A stretch of DNA of 64,000 nt from Pseudomonadota bacterium. GTDB lineage: Bacteria; Myxococcota_A; Polyangia; GCA-2747355. The notes beneath the pieces were generated by a model. The model was not told where the DNA came from and searched no databases. It saw only the letters and a list, made by a program, of their open reading frames with translations. Position 1 is the first letter of the stretch; every line of letters begins with the position of its first letter. Of the stretch, positions 9,913 through 21,912 are shown piece by piece. Where the stretch lies: assembly GCA_016702545.1 (NCBI GenBank), contig JADJDT010000008.1:248001-312000 (forward strand). Direction: 5' to 3'. Position numbers and translations under genes: made by a program.

Positions 9913-9928
9913 AGTGGGGTGCGGTGTG

Positions 9929-11377
<1,449 letters not shown>

Positions 11378-11435
11378 GAAATCTCCTCCCAATGGCACAA
11401 AGGTCGCTGGCCGTGCTAACTCCCGCGTCAGAGAA

Positions 11436-12563
11436 ATGCAAGACCCAATGCCGACAGACCCAACGCAGCAGCGCGCGGCGCAGGGGGCGGACCTCGGCGG
11501 CGCAGGGGCGGCGCCCGAGCGTGTGGCCCCTGCCGCCGCGGGCTCGCTGATCACCGTCGAGGGCCTGGCCAAGCACTACCGCGTGCACCAGCGGTCCGCT
11601 GGCGTGGCCGCGGCGCTGCGCTCGCTGTTGCGACGGCGCTGGGAGACGGTGCGGGCCGTCGACGGCATCTCGTTCTCGATCGCCCCCGGCGAGCGGATCG
11701 GCTTTCTCGGCCCCAACGGCGCCGGCAAGACGACCACGCTGAAGATGCTCGCCGGCCTGCTGCACCCGACCGCGGGCGTGGTCAGCGTGGCGGGCTTTCG
11801 CCCCGCCGAGCGCAGCCGTGACTTCCTGCACGCGATCACGCTGGTCGCGGGCCAGAAGCAGCAGCTGCTGTGGGACCTGCCGCCGGCCGACACCTTCGAG
11901 CTCAACCGCGCGATCTACGAGATCCCGCGCCCGGTCTTCCGTCAGCGCCTCGACGAGCTGGTCGAGCTGCTCGAGGTCGGGGAGGTGATGCGCCGGCCGG
12001 CGCGGCAGCTCTCGCTCGGCGAGCGGATGAAGTGCGAGCTGGCGGCGGCGCTGCTGCATCGGCCGCGCGTGCTCTTTCTCGACGAGCCGACGATCGGCCT
12101 CGACATCACGATGCAGGCCAGCCTGCGGCGCTTCATCGCCACCTACAACGAGCGCCACGGCGCGACCGTGCTGCTGACGAGCCACTACATGGCCGACGTC
12201 GCCGCGCTCTGTCCGCGCATCGTCGTGATCAACCACGGCCGCATCATCTACGACGGCTCGCTGCCGCAGCTCGTGCGTCGCACGCGCCCGGAGAAGCGGG
12301 TCGAGCTGCACCTCGAGCGCGCGATCCCCCGGCCCGAGCTGGAGGCGCTCGGCGCGCGACTGGTCAGCTTCGAGGGCACGCAGGCCGTGCTCCACGTTGA
12401 GCAAGGCGACCTCAAGCGGCTGGTGACGCAGGCGCTCGCCGCGCTGCCGGTGGTCGATCTCAGCGTGGCGGACGCGCCGCTCGAAGCCGTGCTCGCCGAT
12501 CTCTTCGCCGCGACGCCGGCGCCCGCAGCGCCCGGGTTGCCCGCGATCGTGGCGCCGCCGTGA
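11436..12563 (+). CDS. ABC-2 type transporter ATP-binding protein
   Basis: The 375-residue ATPase subunit of an exporter. Walker A GPNGAGKT is near residue 92, the signature is LSLGE, and Walker B plus catalytic Glu is VLFLDEPT near residue 211; the D-loop GLD and a His in the LLTSHYM switch follow. The start is the ATG at 11436; a second ATG four codons later is possible. A C-terminal extension of about 100 residues is typical of ABC-2 ATPases of this kind. The next gene starts inside its stop (GTGA), so the three genes 11436-14213 are one operon. The substrate cannot be told from sequence. Confidence 0.93.
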   Translation: MQDPMPTDPTQQRAAQGADLGGAGAAPERVAPAAAGSLITVEGLAKHYRVHQRSAGVAAALRSLLRRRWETVRAVDGISFSIAPGERIGFLGPNGAGKTTTLKMLAGLLHPTAGVVSVAGFRPAERSRDFLHAITLVAGQKQQLLWDLPPADTFELNRAIYEIPRPVFRQRLDELVELLEVGEVMRRPARQLSLGERMKCELAAALLHRPRVLFLDEPTIGLDITMQASLRRFIATYNERHGATVLLTSHYMADVAALCPRIVVINHGRIIYDGSLPQLVRRTRPEKRVELHLERAIPRPELEALGARLVSFEGTQAVLHVEQGDLKRLVTQALAALPVVDLSVADAPLEAVLADLFAATPAPAAPGLPAIVAPP

Positions 12564-13384
12564 GCGCGCCGGTCGCCGCCTGGTGGCCGCTGCGCCTCGC
12601 GCGCCTGCTCGCCGCGCTGCTGCGCGTGGGCCTGGCCCAGGCCCTGGCGTATCGTAGCGAGTTCATCGTCTGGCTGCTGACCACCAACATGCCGCTGGTG
12701 ATGATGCTGCTCTGGACGACCGTGGCCAAGGACGCCCCCGTCGGGCGCTTCGGCCAGGCTCAGTTCGGCGCCTATTTCCTGCTGACGATGGCCGTGCGCC
12801 TGCTGACCGGCTCCTGGGTTGTCTGGGAGATGACGATGGAGATCCGCCAGGGCACGCTCGCGCGGCGCCTGCTGCGACCGGTCCATCCCTTCCTCGCCTA
12901 CTGCGCCGAGCAGGCGGCGGCGGTGCCCTTGCGCCTGCTGATCGTGCTGCCGCTGCTGGTGGTGATGGTGGGCTGGCTGGGCACCGGTCAGTTCAGCCGC
13001 GAGCCGCTGCACTGGTGTCTGCTGCCGCTGGCCCTCGCCGGCGCCTGGGCGCTGCTGCTCTCGCTGATGCTGCTGATCGGCGCGCTGGCGCTCTACTGGG
13101 ACAGCGCGATCTCGCTCTTCGAGCTCTGGCTCGCGCTCTACTTCGTCCTCTCGGGCTACACGATTCCGCTCGAGCTCTTCCCGGCGGGGTTGCGCGCCGT
13201 GGTGACCTGGCTGCCCTTTCGCTTCGTGCTCTCATTCCCGGTCGAGCTCGCGCTCGGCCTGCCGAGCGTCGGCGCGGCCCTGGCGGCACTGGCGGTGCAG
13301 TGGCTCTACGTGCTGGCGCTCTTCGTCGCCGCGCTGACGGTATTTCAGCGCGACCTGCGGCGCTACGCGGTCTACGGCGGCTAG
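12560..13384 (+). CDS. ABC-2 type permease, subunit 1
   Basis: A 274-residue membrane protein with about six hydrophobic segments, starting at a GTG that overlaps the ATPase stop by four bases. The N-terminal stretch LARLLRVGLAQALAYRSEFI is typical of the ABC-2 membrane family with two non-identical permeases (PF06182-type). It pairs with the following permease to form a heterodimeric exporter channel. No ligand-specific motif is visible. Confidence 0.85.
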   Translation: MSAPVAAWWPLRLARLLAALLRVGLAQALAYRSEFIVWLLTTNMPLVMMLLWTTVAKDAPVGRFGQAQFGAYFLLTMAVRLLTGSWVVWEMTMEIRQGTLARRLLRPVHPFLAYCAEQAAAVPLRLLIVLPLLVVMVGWLGTGQFSREPLHWCLLPLALAGAWALLLSLMLLIGALALYWDSAISLFELWLALYFVLSGYTIPLELFPAGLRAVVTWLPFRFVLSFPVELALGLPSVGAALAALAVQWLYVLALFVAALTVFQRDLRRYAVYGG

Positions 13385-13421
13385 CGAGCGGCTCCAGGCG
13401 AGTCGCGTCGAGCGGAGGCGG

Positions 13422-14213
13422 GTGAGCGTGCGTTATCTACGGCTGCTGCGGCTGCAACTGCGGACGGCGCTGCTCTTGGCGCTGCAGTATCGGCTCGACT
13501 TCCTGGTCAAGGCGCTGCTCTCGCTGGCCTGGGTCAGCGTGGCGTTGGTGCCGCTGGTGGTGCTCTTTCACCAGCGCGACGACATCGCCGGCTGGCGCTG
13601 GCCCGAGGCGCTGCTCGTCGTCGGCTTCTTCTCGCTGCTCAAGGGCGTGCTCGATGGGGCCATTCGGCCGTCGCTGCAGGAGGTCGTCGAGCGCATTCGC
13701 ACCGGGGCCTTCGACTTCTTGCTGCTCAAGCCGGCCGACGCGCAGTTCCTCGTCTCGACCGCACGCTTCGAGCTCTGGAACTTCGCCGACTGCTGCGCGG
13801 GGCTGACGTTGATCGGCTACGGCCTGGCCCACAGTGGCCACCGTCCCACGCTCGGTGGGGTCCTGCTGGCGCTGGCGCTGGTCGGCGCCTCGCTGCTGAT
13901 CCTCTACTCGATCTGGATCATCGTCGTCGGCCTGGCCTTCGTCGCCGTCAAGGTCGACAACCTGACCTACCTCTTCGGCTCGATCTACGAGGCCGCGCGT
14001 TGGCCGGCCAGTGTCTTCCGCGGGGTGCTGGCGTTCATCTTCACCTTCGTCATCCCCTTGGTCGTGATGACGAGCTTTCCCGCCTTGGCGCTGCTCGACC
14101 GCCTGGGCTCTCGACAGGCGCTCGGCGCGGTGGTGGGCGCGTTCGTCTTCGCGGCGTTCGCGCGCGCCCTTTGGCAGCGCAGTGTACGCTTCTATACCAG
14201 CGCGGGCGGTTGA
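13422..14213 (+). CDS. ABC-2 type permease, subunit 2
   Basis: A 263-residue integral membrane protein from a GTG, 37 bases after the first permease. It has six likely membrane segments and an N-terminus (YLRLLRLQLRTALLLALQY) of the same PF06182-like family as its neighbour, though the two are clearly different in sequence. With the ATPase it completes an ABC exporter. Lipids, peptides or small toxic molecules are all possible cargo. Confidence 0.85.
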   Translation: MSVRYLRLLRLQLRTALLLALQYRLDFLVKALLSLAWVSVALVPLVVLFHQRDDIAGWRWPEALLVVGFFSLLKGVLDGAIRPSLQEVVERIRTGAFDFLLLKPADAQFLVSTARFELWNFADCCAGLTLIGYGLAHSGHRPTLGGVLLALALVGASLLILYSIWIIVVGLAFVAVKVDNLTYLFGSIYEAARWPASVFRGVLAFIFTFVIPLVVMTSFPALALLDRLGSRQALGAVVGAFVFAAFARALWQRSVRFYTSAGG

Positions 14214-14328
14214 CCACCGCTTGCCAAGCGCCGCCGCGGCGCACTAGCGTGGAAGGAAGGCGGAGGCTGAAGCGCTCGGCCCTCAGGGGCAGCGCGGCGG
14301 CGGTTCGTTCGACGGAGGGGGGCGTTCC

Positions 14329-15923
<1,595 letters not shown>

Positions 15924-15924
<1 letters not shown>

Positions 15925-16794
15925 TGAGACACTCGACCCCTTCGCTCACTGATCACCGCGCGGTCGCGGCTCGCGGCGCGGGTTTCAGGCCCGCTCGCCG
16001 CCGGGGCCGGGCGGGCGGCTGGCTCGCGCTGGGCCTCGCGCTCTGCGCGTCGGGTGGCGCCGCTGCCGAGGTCAAGTCGGCCGCGGCCGAGGAGCGCGCG
16101 CGCCAGGAGTTTGCGCGCGCGCAGCGCGCCTATGACATCGGTGCCTACGAGGAGGCGATCACGCGCTACGAGGCCGCCTATCGCGAATTTCCGGCGCCGG
16201 CCTTCCTCTTCAACATCGCCCAGGCCCAGCGCCTGCAGTACCGGATCGACGGCAAGCTCGAGCACCTGCGCCGCGCCCTCGCGCTCTATGAGAGCTACCT
16301 GCGCCAGCACACGGTGCCGCCCAACGGCGAGCTCGTGCAGCGCTTGATTGTCGAGCTGCGGGCGACGCTCGCAGCCGAGGAGCGGCGAGCCCGAGCGGGC
16401 GCGGCGACCGGGCAGCTCGTGATCCAAGGCCACCTCGGTGCCGAGCTCCTGCTCGATGGCCGGCCGATCGGGCGCTCACCGCTGAGCGCGTCGGTCGCAG
16501 CGGGCAGCCACCGCGTGCGCGCCCAGCGCTCGGGTTATCGCCCCTGGGAGGGTAGTGTGCTCGTGGCGGCCGGCGCGCGGGTCGAGCTGGTGCTCGACCT
16601 GCAGGCGGCTGGGCAGCCGCAGGGCGCGGCGCTGGGCGCCGGGCCGCACCCCCGCGGAGAGCCGGCCCTTTTATCGGCGCGTCTGGTTCTGGGCGCTGAC
16701 CGCGGCGGTGGTCGGGGCGGCGGCAGGCACGAGCGCCTATTTCGCGCTGCGCGACCCCGGTAGCTCGCTGCCGCAGATCGATCTGAGGCGATGA
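15924..16794 (+). pseudogene. TPR-PEGA membrane protein, interrupted by a one-base frameshift
   Basis: Begins at an ATG overlapping the kinase stop (TGATG). It has an N-terminal hydrophobic signal (GGWLALGLALCASGGAAA), a TPR-like region (residues about 60-120, FARAQRAYDIGAYEEAITRY) and a PEGA-like domain (GQLVIQGHLGAELLLDGRPI). The raw frame ends at 16763 with an Arg/Gly-rich tail. The next frame, entered near 16640-16670 around a C5 run, reads RPFYRRVWFWALTAAVVGAA, the membrane segment expected here, and stops at 16794. That stop overlaps the next ATG by ATGA, matching the coupling of the rest of the operon. I conclude the intended product ends at 16794. Confidence 0.8.
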
Positions 16795-17570
16795 TGATGA
16801 CGCTGCAGGGAGCGACGTGGAGGCCGCATCGAGCGGCGTGCCGGCGGCGGCCGCCGTCGGCGTGCGGGCGTTGGGCTTGGGCCGGGCTGGTGGTGGCGCC
16901 GTTGCTCACCGCCTGCAGCGGGGGCGGCGAGGTGCCCGGGCAGCTCGTCGTGCACCTCTATCGCCAGCCGGGCCTGGCGGTGGGGCCCGTGACGGTGACC
17001 GCGGCCGAGGAAGGCGGTGCCACGGGCGAGGTCACCCTCGCCGCGCCCTTCGCGAGCTGCGGCAGCAATCGGCTGCGGGTGTTGCCGTCCACGGCGGCGG
17101 GGCGCGTGACGTTGACGGCTCGGGCGACGCCCGGCGGGGAGGTATCGCTCGCCGTGACCCTGCCGCGCGCCGAGGTCGATCTCGTCTTCGGCGCGGGCGC
17201 CACGCGCGAGCCGAGCGGCTGCCCACCCTCTCCCGACGGCGGCCCGCCGGTGGGCGAGCTGCGCGCGCTGGGCGCGGCTTGCGACGCGCACGCGCAGTGC
17301 ACCGACGGCGTGTGTCTCAAGCAGGTGACCCGCAGCGGCCAGACCTGGCCGCTGAGCGGGGGCTACTGCACACGGGCGTGCTCCCGCACCGCAGATGCGG
17401 GCAGCGCACAGGCCTGCGGCGCGCTGGCGGCCTGCGTGGAGGAACGCACCGCCAACGACGACGTCGTCGGCGCCCACTGCTTCGGTCACTGCGAGGGGCC
17501 CGCCGACTGCCGCACGGCCGAGCGCTTCGAGTGCACGCTGGCGAGGAACTGCTACCCGCTGCCGCCCTGA
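16791..17570 (+). CDS. Cys-rich lipoprotein of unknown function
   Basis: A 259-residue protein starting ATGATGATG at 16791, overlapping the frame-corrected end of the previous gene. The signal ends in a lipobox LLTAC; the lipidated Cys is followed by SGGGE. Residues about 50-145 form a beta-rich region (VPGQLVVHLYRQPG), and the C-terminal 120 residues carry about ten cysteines in pairs (CDAHAQCTDGVC, CTRAC), typical of disulfide-stabilised myxobacterial surface proteins. As the third member of the kinase operon it may be part of the sensed or secreted side. No enzymatic motif is recognised. Confidence 0.8.
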   Translation: MMMTLQGATWRPHRAACRRRPPSACGRWAWAGLVVAPLLTACSGGGEVPGQLVVHLYRQPGLAVGPVTVTAAEEGGATGEVTLAAPFASCGSNRLRVLPSTAAGRVTLTARATPGGEVSLAVTLPRAEVDLVFGAGATREPSGCPPSPDGGPPVGELRALGAACDAHAQCTDGVCLKQVTRSGQTWPLSGGYCTRACSRTADAGSAQACGALAACVEERTANDDVVGAHCFGHCEGPADCRTAERFECTLARNCYPLPP

Positions 17571-17623
17571 GGCCAGGCGCATGCACGCTACGAGCGGTGA
17601 GCGTAGCCACGGGACCGAGCCGA

Positions 17624-17775
17624 TCCGTCCGACCGACCACGGTGTCCGACCGACCAGGGTGCCCGACCGACCAGGGTGTCCGAGCCGACCAGGGCGTCTG
17701 GCACCCCAGGTCCGCAGGGCCCCGGCACCCCAGGCCCGCAGGCACCCCAGGCCTGCAGGGTGGGCCGGTCGACCT
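17624..17775. repeat. GC-rich direct repeats and a collagen-like GTPGPQ tract
   Basis: In the convergent gap there are four imperfect 16-18-bp copies of CCGACCGACCAGGGTGT (17624-17695), followed by three imperfect copies of GCACCCCAGGCCCGCAGG. The plus strand of the second block reads GTPGPQGPGTPGPQ, a collagen-like Gly-X-Y run, but no complete gene contains it. It may be a relic of a collagen-like gene, or simple GC-rich repeat. Neighbours end on both sides. Confidence 0.5.
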
Positions 17776-17792
17776 CCCCGCCGCCCGCCTTC

Positions 17793-19048
17793 TCAGGGTC
17801 CGCACCCGGCCGTGTGTTTGTAGAAGGTCACGTTCTCGCTCGCACTGCGAACCAGTAGGAAGACGTTGTAGCGCGACACATAGCGCCATCGACCGAAGGT
17901 CCCCTGCGTCACCGTGACCGCGGGCCCGGGGGCCGCCATTCTGTGCCAGGCCTTGGGCGACACGCCGAGGGGCAGTACATACGCCGCGCCGCCCACCCAT
18001 CCGACCAGTGCGTCGGCCGCCGGGTCATAGTCCACGCCCGGCGCGGCCGGTTGGCCGATGGCCTCCCCACCCGCGATCTCCCATTCGGGATCGAGCGAGA
18101 CCACCTTGGCCTTGGCGATGTCATAGACGAGCGTCGCACCGCCGCTGCCGAGCGAGAAGAAGAGCCGGCGGCGCGTGTCGACGAGTCCGCGACGAGGCCC
18201 CCAGCCGTCGTACTTGCCCGTGTAGGGCGGGTAGCCGAAGTCCAGCAGCCGGGTCCAGGTGTTGGTGTCGTAGTCGTAGCTGTTGAAGCCCGCCGCCCCG
18301 TGGAAGCCGCTGGCCGGGGGTCGTGGCACTGGCGGGTAGCTGGGGAGATTTGAAAGGTCCCCGCGGGCTGGCGGTTCTCCCAGAGCTTGCGTTCGAAATC
18401 GAAGGTCCAGGTGAGCGTGGTGCCGCCACCGTCGGTCGAGCGGGACCCGCCGAAGGCCCAGAAGCGGTCGGCGTGCGCCAGCATCTGTAGCCCATCGTAG
18501 GTGTGCCGCGACACTGGCTGGCCGTCGTCGAGGGGGTCCTGGTTGAAGGGAGGTCGCGAGGGGTCCGTCAACCGCTCCCACTTCGAAGCAGGAACGTGGA
18601 AGGCGTAGAGTTCGTTGCCGCCGTAGTCGTTATGGCCGCCACCCCAGATCACCATCTTGCGCCGCTTCGCGTCCCAGGCCCCCCCACCCCAGGCCAACAC
18701 GATCGCGCGGCAGCCCATCACCAGGTAAACCCGTGGTGCGCCCCGCCTGCAGACATCCTCGAGCTTCGTGTTCGGCGCCTCGTACCAGCTGTCTGCAGGC
18801 AGCTCGATCAGCCGGCGCTCGCTCTCGGTCAGCGACGGATCCTCCGTGCAGCCGTAGTTCGCGGCGTCGGGTGCCCCGGTGTCGCGCGCAGCCGTCCGCC
18901 CGTCGGGCTGGCGATCGGCTGCGTCGCGCCTGGTGGCCGCCGAACGGTCGGTGATGGCGGCGTCGGCCCGCCCCTTCACCCGGGTGCCACTCGAGCACCC
19001 CACCAGGGCGCTGAGGCCGAGGGCGAGGACCAGGCGCTGTGTTCGCAT
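17793..19048 (-). pseudogene. Kelch-like lipoprotein, interrupted by a one-base frameshift
   Basis: Starts at the ATG at 19048 with GGGGAGG before it; lipobox LSALVGC (Cys near residue 17). A disordered Arg/Asp linker follows, then beta-propeller-like blades (MVIWGGGHNDYGGNELYAFH, FWAFGGSRSTDGGG). Near 18320, at a G5 run on the plus strand, the frame breaks after TFQISPATRQCHDP. The other frame carries SGFHGAAGFNSYDYDTNTW and goes on to a stop at 17793. Joined, this is one secreted propeller protein of about 418 residues. The break in a homopolymer suggests a sequencing indel. Function is unknown; galactose-oxidase-like propellers often bind sugars. Confidence 0.75.
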
Positions 19049-19251
19049 GCATGCACCTCCCCGGGGCACCGGCTGGGTTCGAGACCCCCGCGAGAGTATG
19101 CCATCCGGGCTGGACTTTGGTGTAGCAGCCACGACCGCGCTTGCCCCGACCGGCGGTGCCGGTGCCCGGCAAGACCCGTGCGACCACCCGAGACGGGTGT
19201 CGCGGGCCCGGCTCGGCGCACCGGTCGACCGGGTCGATCGTCCGGGTAGCC

Positions 19252-19291
19252 CGGTGCGCAGGCGGGCGCACCCGCGCCCGCCTGCGCACCG
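19252..19291 (-). terminator. Strong 17-bp hairpin after the EF-hand lipoprotein gene
   Basis: Perfect inverted repeat: 19252-19268 pairs with 19275-19291 around a six-base loop, three bases beyond the stop of the 19295-21403 gene. There is no T-run after it on the minus strand, so it is a hairpin that could stop or protect transcripts rather than a textbook rho-independent terminator. Confidence 0.6.
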
Positions 19292-19294
19292 CGA

Positions 19295-21403
19295 TCACTC
19301 GTGAGGGAAGGCAGGCGCGACGCACTCGGCGGCCGGCGGTCGTGCCGGCGTCCTTGCGCGTCCCGGGCGCGTGGGCGGGGCCGGCGGCGCCAGCACGGCG
19401 GCCATCTCGTGGGTGTTGAGGCGCGTCTTGAACCAGGCGTCGTACGCGCTCCTGGGGCCATGCGTGGTGCGGACCTCGAGCTTGGCCGTCAGCGTGCCCG
19501 CTGTTTGGTGAATATTTGGGTAGGTGGCCGCCAGGTTGAGGGACAGGATGCCGTGCTGGGCCAAGGGCGCCAACTCGCTCGGCTGCGAGACGCCGTCGTG
19601 GTTGCGGTCGAGCCACAGCGCGAGGCGGCGAAAGACCGCATCGCGCGCGTCGAGCACCTGGTCGCCGTTGCCGCCCTGCGCAGGGTCGTCCCAATGCGTG
19701 AGGGCGGCGACGCCGTCGTAGCAGCGTCTGCCTGCGCAGGGCGTTTGATCGCCGAAGAGCTCGGCGCCCGTGCTGATGCGACCATCACCGTCACGGTCGA
19801 GCACGACCAGGCCATCCCGCTCGCCGACCCAGGTCGTGGATTGCGGCCTGCCGCTACCCACGAGGTCGAAGGGAACGCGCTGCGACGAGACCTCGACCCC
19901 ATCATCGTCGAGGTCGACCACGATCGGGGAACAGCATTCGTTGAGACGACACGCGCACTGTTCCCACGTCACTCCCCTGATGGAGTAGACCACGAGGCGG
20001 CAGGTGAAGCTGCCGTTCGAGTAGCACACCGGCGGCGCGTCGACGGTAATGCGGTTCGCGTCGCAGGAGGTGCTTCCGCCGGGGCCGCTGGCGCGCAGGG
20101 TGACGATGTGGCTGCCGGGCGCGAAGGTGAGGCTGGTTGAGCCGGCGCACGGGATGGCCCCCTGATGGGCGCCGTCGAGGGCCCAGGTGCACGAGCTACC
20201 GTTGCTGCTCCAGTTGATCGCGAAGTTAGTGTGGGTGTTGCCGCCGCTGGGGCCGATCGAGGCCGAGCAGCTCGGCGGTGGCGGGGCAGCGCTCCTAGGC
20301 GGAGGAGTCGGCGCAGGCGGTGGTGGCGCCGGAGCCGGTCTCACGACGACCGGGGGTGGCGGGGGCGGCGCACAGACCGTCCCATCGTGCAGCATGCGCC
20401 CCATTTCGTTGCGTAGCACCTCGACCTGCTGGGCGATGCCGACGCGGATGCCGCGCTCGCGCTCGACCTCGATCTCCTTCCGCGCCGGGTTGATCAGGCT
20501 GAGGTCGGTATCGGGACAAAGGGCGTGTTCCTGCACGAAGGCGTCGATGCGGGCGGTGGCCCTCACGCGCACCTGCTCCGCGATGGCGTCGGCGCCGATG
20601 GCGCAGCCCCCGAGCTGGTTGAGGGCCCAGGCGCGCCGCTCATAGACGAGTTCGATCCCCTGCTTGACCCCGAGGCTGTAGGCGATCGTCTTGCGATCGG
20701 AGTTGTCGTCGCAGACCGCCGCGGCCTTGAGCTCGTGGGCGGCGTAGGCGGAGGCCGTCAGGGCCCCGTTGTTCGCCGACGCGATCGCCCAGGCGGCAAC
20801 GAATTTGTAGCTCTGGTCCGTGAGGTCGGGATAGGTGCTGCGGATGCGCTGCTCCGCGTCGGCCGCGCCACTCGCGATGGTGCGGCTGACAGCCTCGACG
20901 ACCTCTTGCACCAAGGCCTCGCAGCGCCGCTGGGAGCTGCCGGCAGGAGCGGTATCGAGTGGACAGCGTTCGTACTGCTGCCTCTCGCTGTCGCTCAAGC
21001 CGAGGGCCGCCCGGCCGATTCCCGGCAGCGATGGGGTCTTCGCCTGGGTGAAGCGCGCTGCCACGGTCTCCATCCCCGGCAGCGGATCGCCGAGCCGATC
21101 GGCCGTGATGCGATCGAGCGCCGGCACGCTCTGCCTTTGGGAACCGAGCTTCTCCTTCAGCTCGGCGACGAACGCATCAACCCCTTGCGCCCGAGCGGCG
21201 TCGGTTTCGAGTCCCGCAATCACGAGAGCACGATCCGCTTCGTCCTCCGAGACGCTCTCGAGCGGCAAGGCCCCCGTCGGGTCGCGATGGAGCCGAGGGT
21301 CATGGCTGGACGGCGGCGCTGGCGTGCTCGGGGCCTCCGAACAAGCCATCCCCAGGGGCAGGCAGCTCAACAGGCCCATGCGAAGCAAGCTAGATCCGCT
21401 CAT
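19295..21403 (-). CDS. Large lipoprotein with EF-hand-like calcium motifs
   Basis: A 702-residue lipoprotein from an ATG with AGGGAGG before it; lipobox LPLGMAC (Cys21). Residues about 60-330 are mainly helical and Cys-containing. A Pro-rich linker (about 335-385) leads to an Ig-like region (SCSASIGPSGGNTHTNFAIN) and a C-terminal region with VDLDDDGVEVSS, LDRDGDGRIS and LDRNHDGVSQ. The last two are EF-hand-like DxDGDG calcium loops, as in dockerin or calcium-dependent surface proteins. Function is unknown; surface display with calcium-stabilised structure is inferred. It lies between two kelch-type lipoproteins on the same strand. Confidence 0.8.
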   Translation of the reverse strand: MSGSSLLRMGLLSCLPLGMACSEAPSTPAPPSSHDPRLHRDPTGALPLESVSEDEADRALVIAGLETDAARAQGVDAFVAELKEKLGSQRQSVPALDRITADRLGDPLPGMETVAARFTQAKTPSLPGIGRAALGLSDSERQQYERCPLDTAPAGSSQRRCEALVQEVVEAVSRTIASGAADAEQRIRSTYPDLTDQSYKFVAAWAIASANNGALTASAYAAHELKAAAVCDDNSDRKTIAYSLGVKQGIELVYERRAWALNQLGGCAIGADAIAEQVRVRATARIDAFVQEHALCPDTDLSLINPARKEIEVERERGIRVGIAQQVEVLRNEMGRMLHDGTVCAPPPPPPVVVRPAPAPPPPAPTPPPRSAAPPPPSCSASIGPSGGNTHTNFAINWSSNGSSCTWALDGAHQGAIPCAGSTSLTFAPGSHIVTLRASGPGGSTSCDANRITVDAPPVCYSNGSFTCRLVVYSIRGVTWEQCACRLNECCSPIVVDLDDDGVEVSSQRVPFDLVGSGRPQSTTWVGERDGLVVLDRDGDGRISTGAELFGDQTPCAGRRCYDGVAALTHWDDPAQGGNGDQVLDARDAVFRRLALWLDRNHDGVSQPSELAPLAQHGILSLNLAATYPNIHQTAGTLTAKLEVRTTHGPRSAYDAWFKTRLNTHEMAAVLAPPAPPTRPGRARTPARPPAAECVAPAFPHE

Positions 21404-21912
21404 AGCCCTACCTCCCTCTCGTGTGCCGCGCCGTGCACGGCGCGAGCGGCGTGCCGCGACGAGTCACTGACTCGACCTCGGCGGGCCTCCGTGGCGGGCG
21501 TTCTTCAGGCCCGGCCCAGCTCGCCTCAGGGCGCCGCCGGTCAGCGTCGGCTATTCACATCTCGTGCCGGATGGAATCTGGACGCAGCTGCCTGCAAGAG
21601 GGGGGCGGGAACAGCGCTCGGCCTGGCCGCCGAAAAGGGGCCCGCCCTGGCGCGAACGGGAGCGATTCGAGGAAATCGCGCGATCATGGCCGCCCCCCCA
21701 GAGTCGGCGAGCGCCGCGTCTTCGCGGGCGGGCCAGGCGCCTCGCACTCGCGCCGAGTCCCGCTCCAGGAGGCCACTCCCGGCCGCTGCGGGCCTCGATC
21801 CCCCCCCGGGGTGGTGCCCCGACTCACCGCCCGGCGACAAGCAGGTCAAGGGCACCCTCGCGGTCCGCACCGCCAAGGGCAACGCCACGCTCGCGGTCAA
21901 GAGCTGCCGCGG
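21404..21912. other. 509-bp intergenic stretch
   Basis: No gene that I can support. The right end carries a plus-strand reading GDKQVKGTLAVRTAKGNATL with regular coding-like period, ending at 21925 in the tail of the kelch gene; it has no start or homologue I know and may be a remnant. The left end holds the ribosome-binding site and promoter of the EF-hand lipoprotein. Confidence 0.4.
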
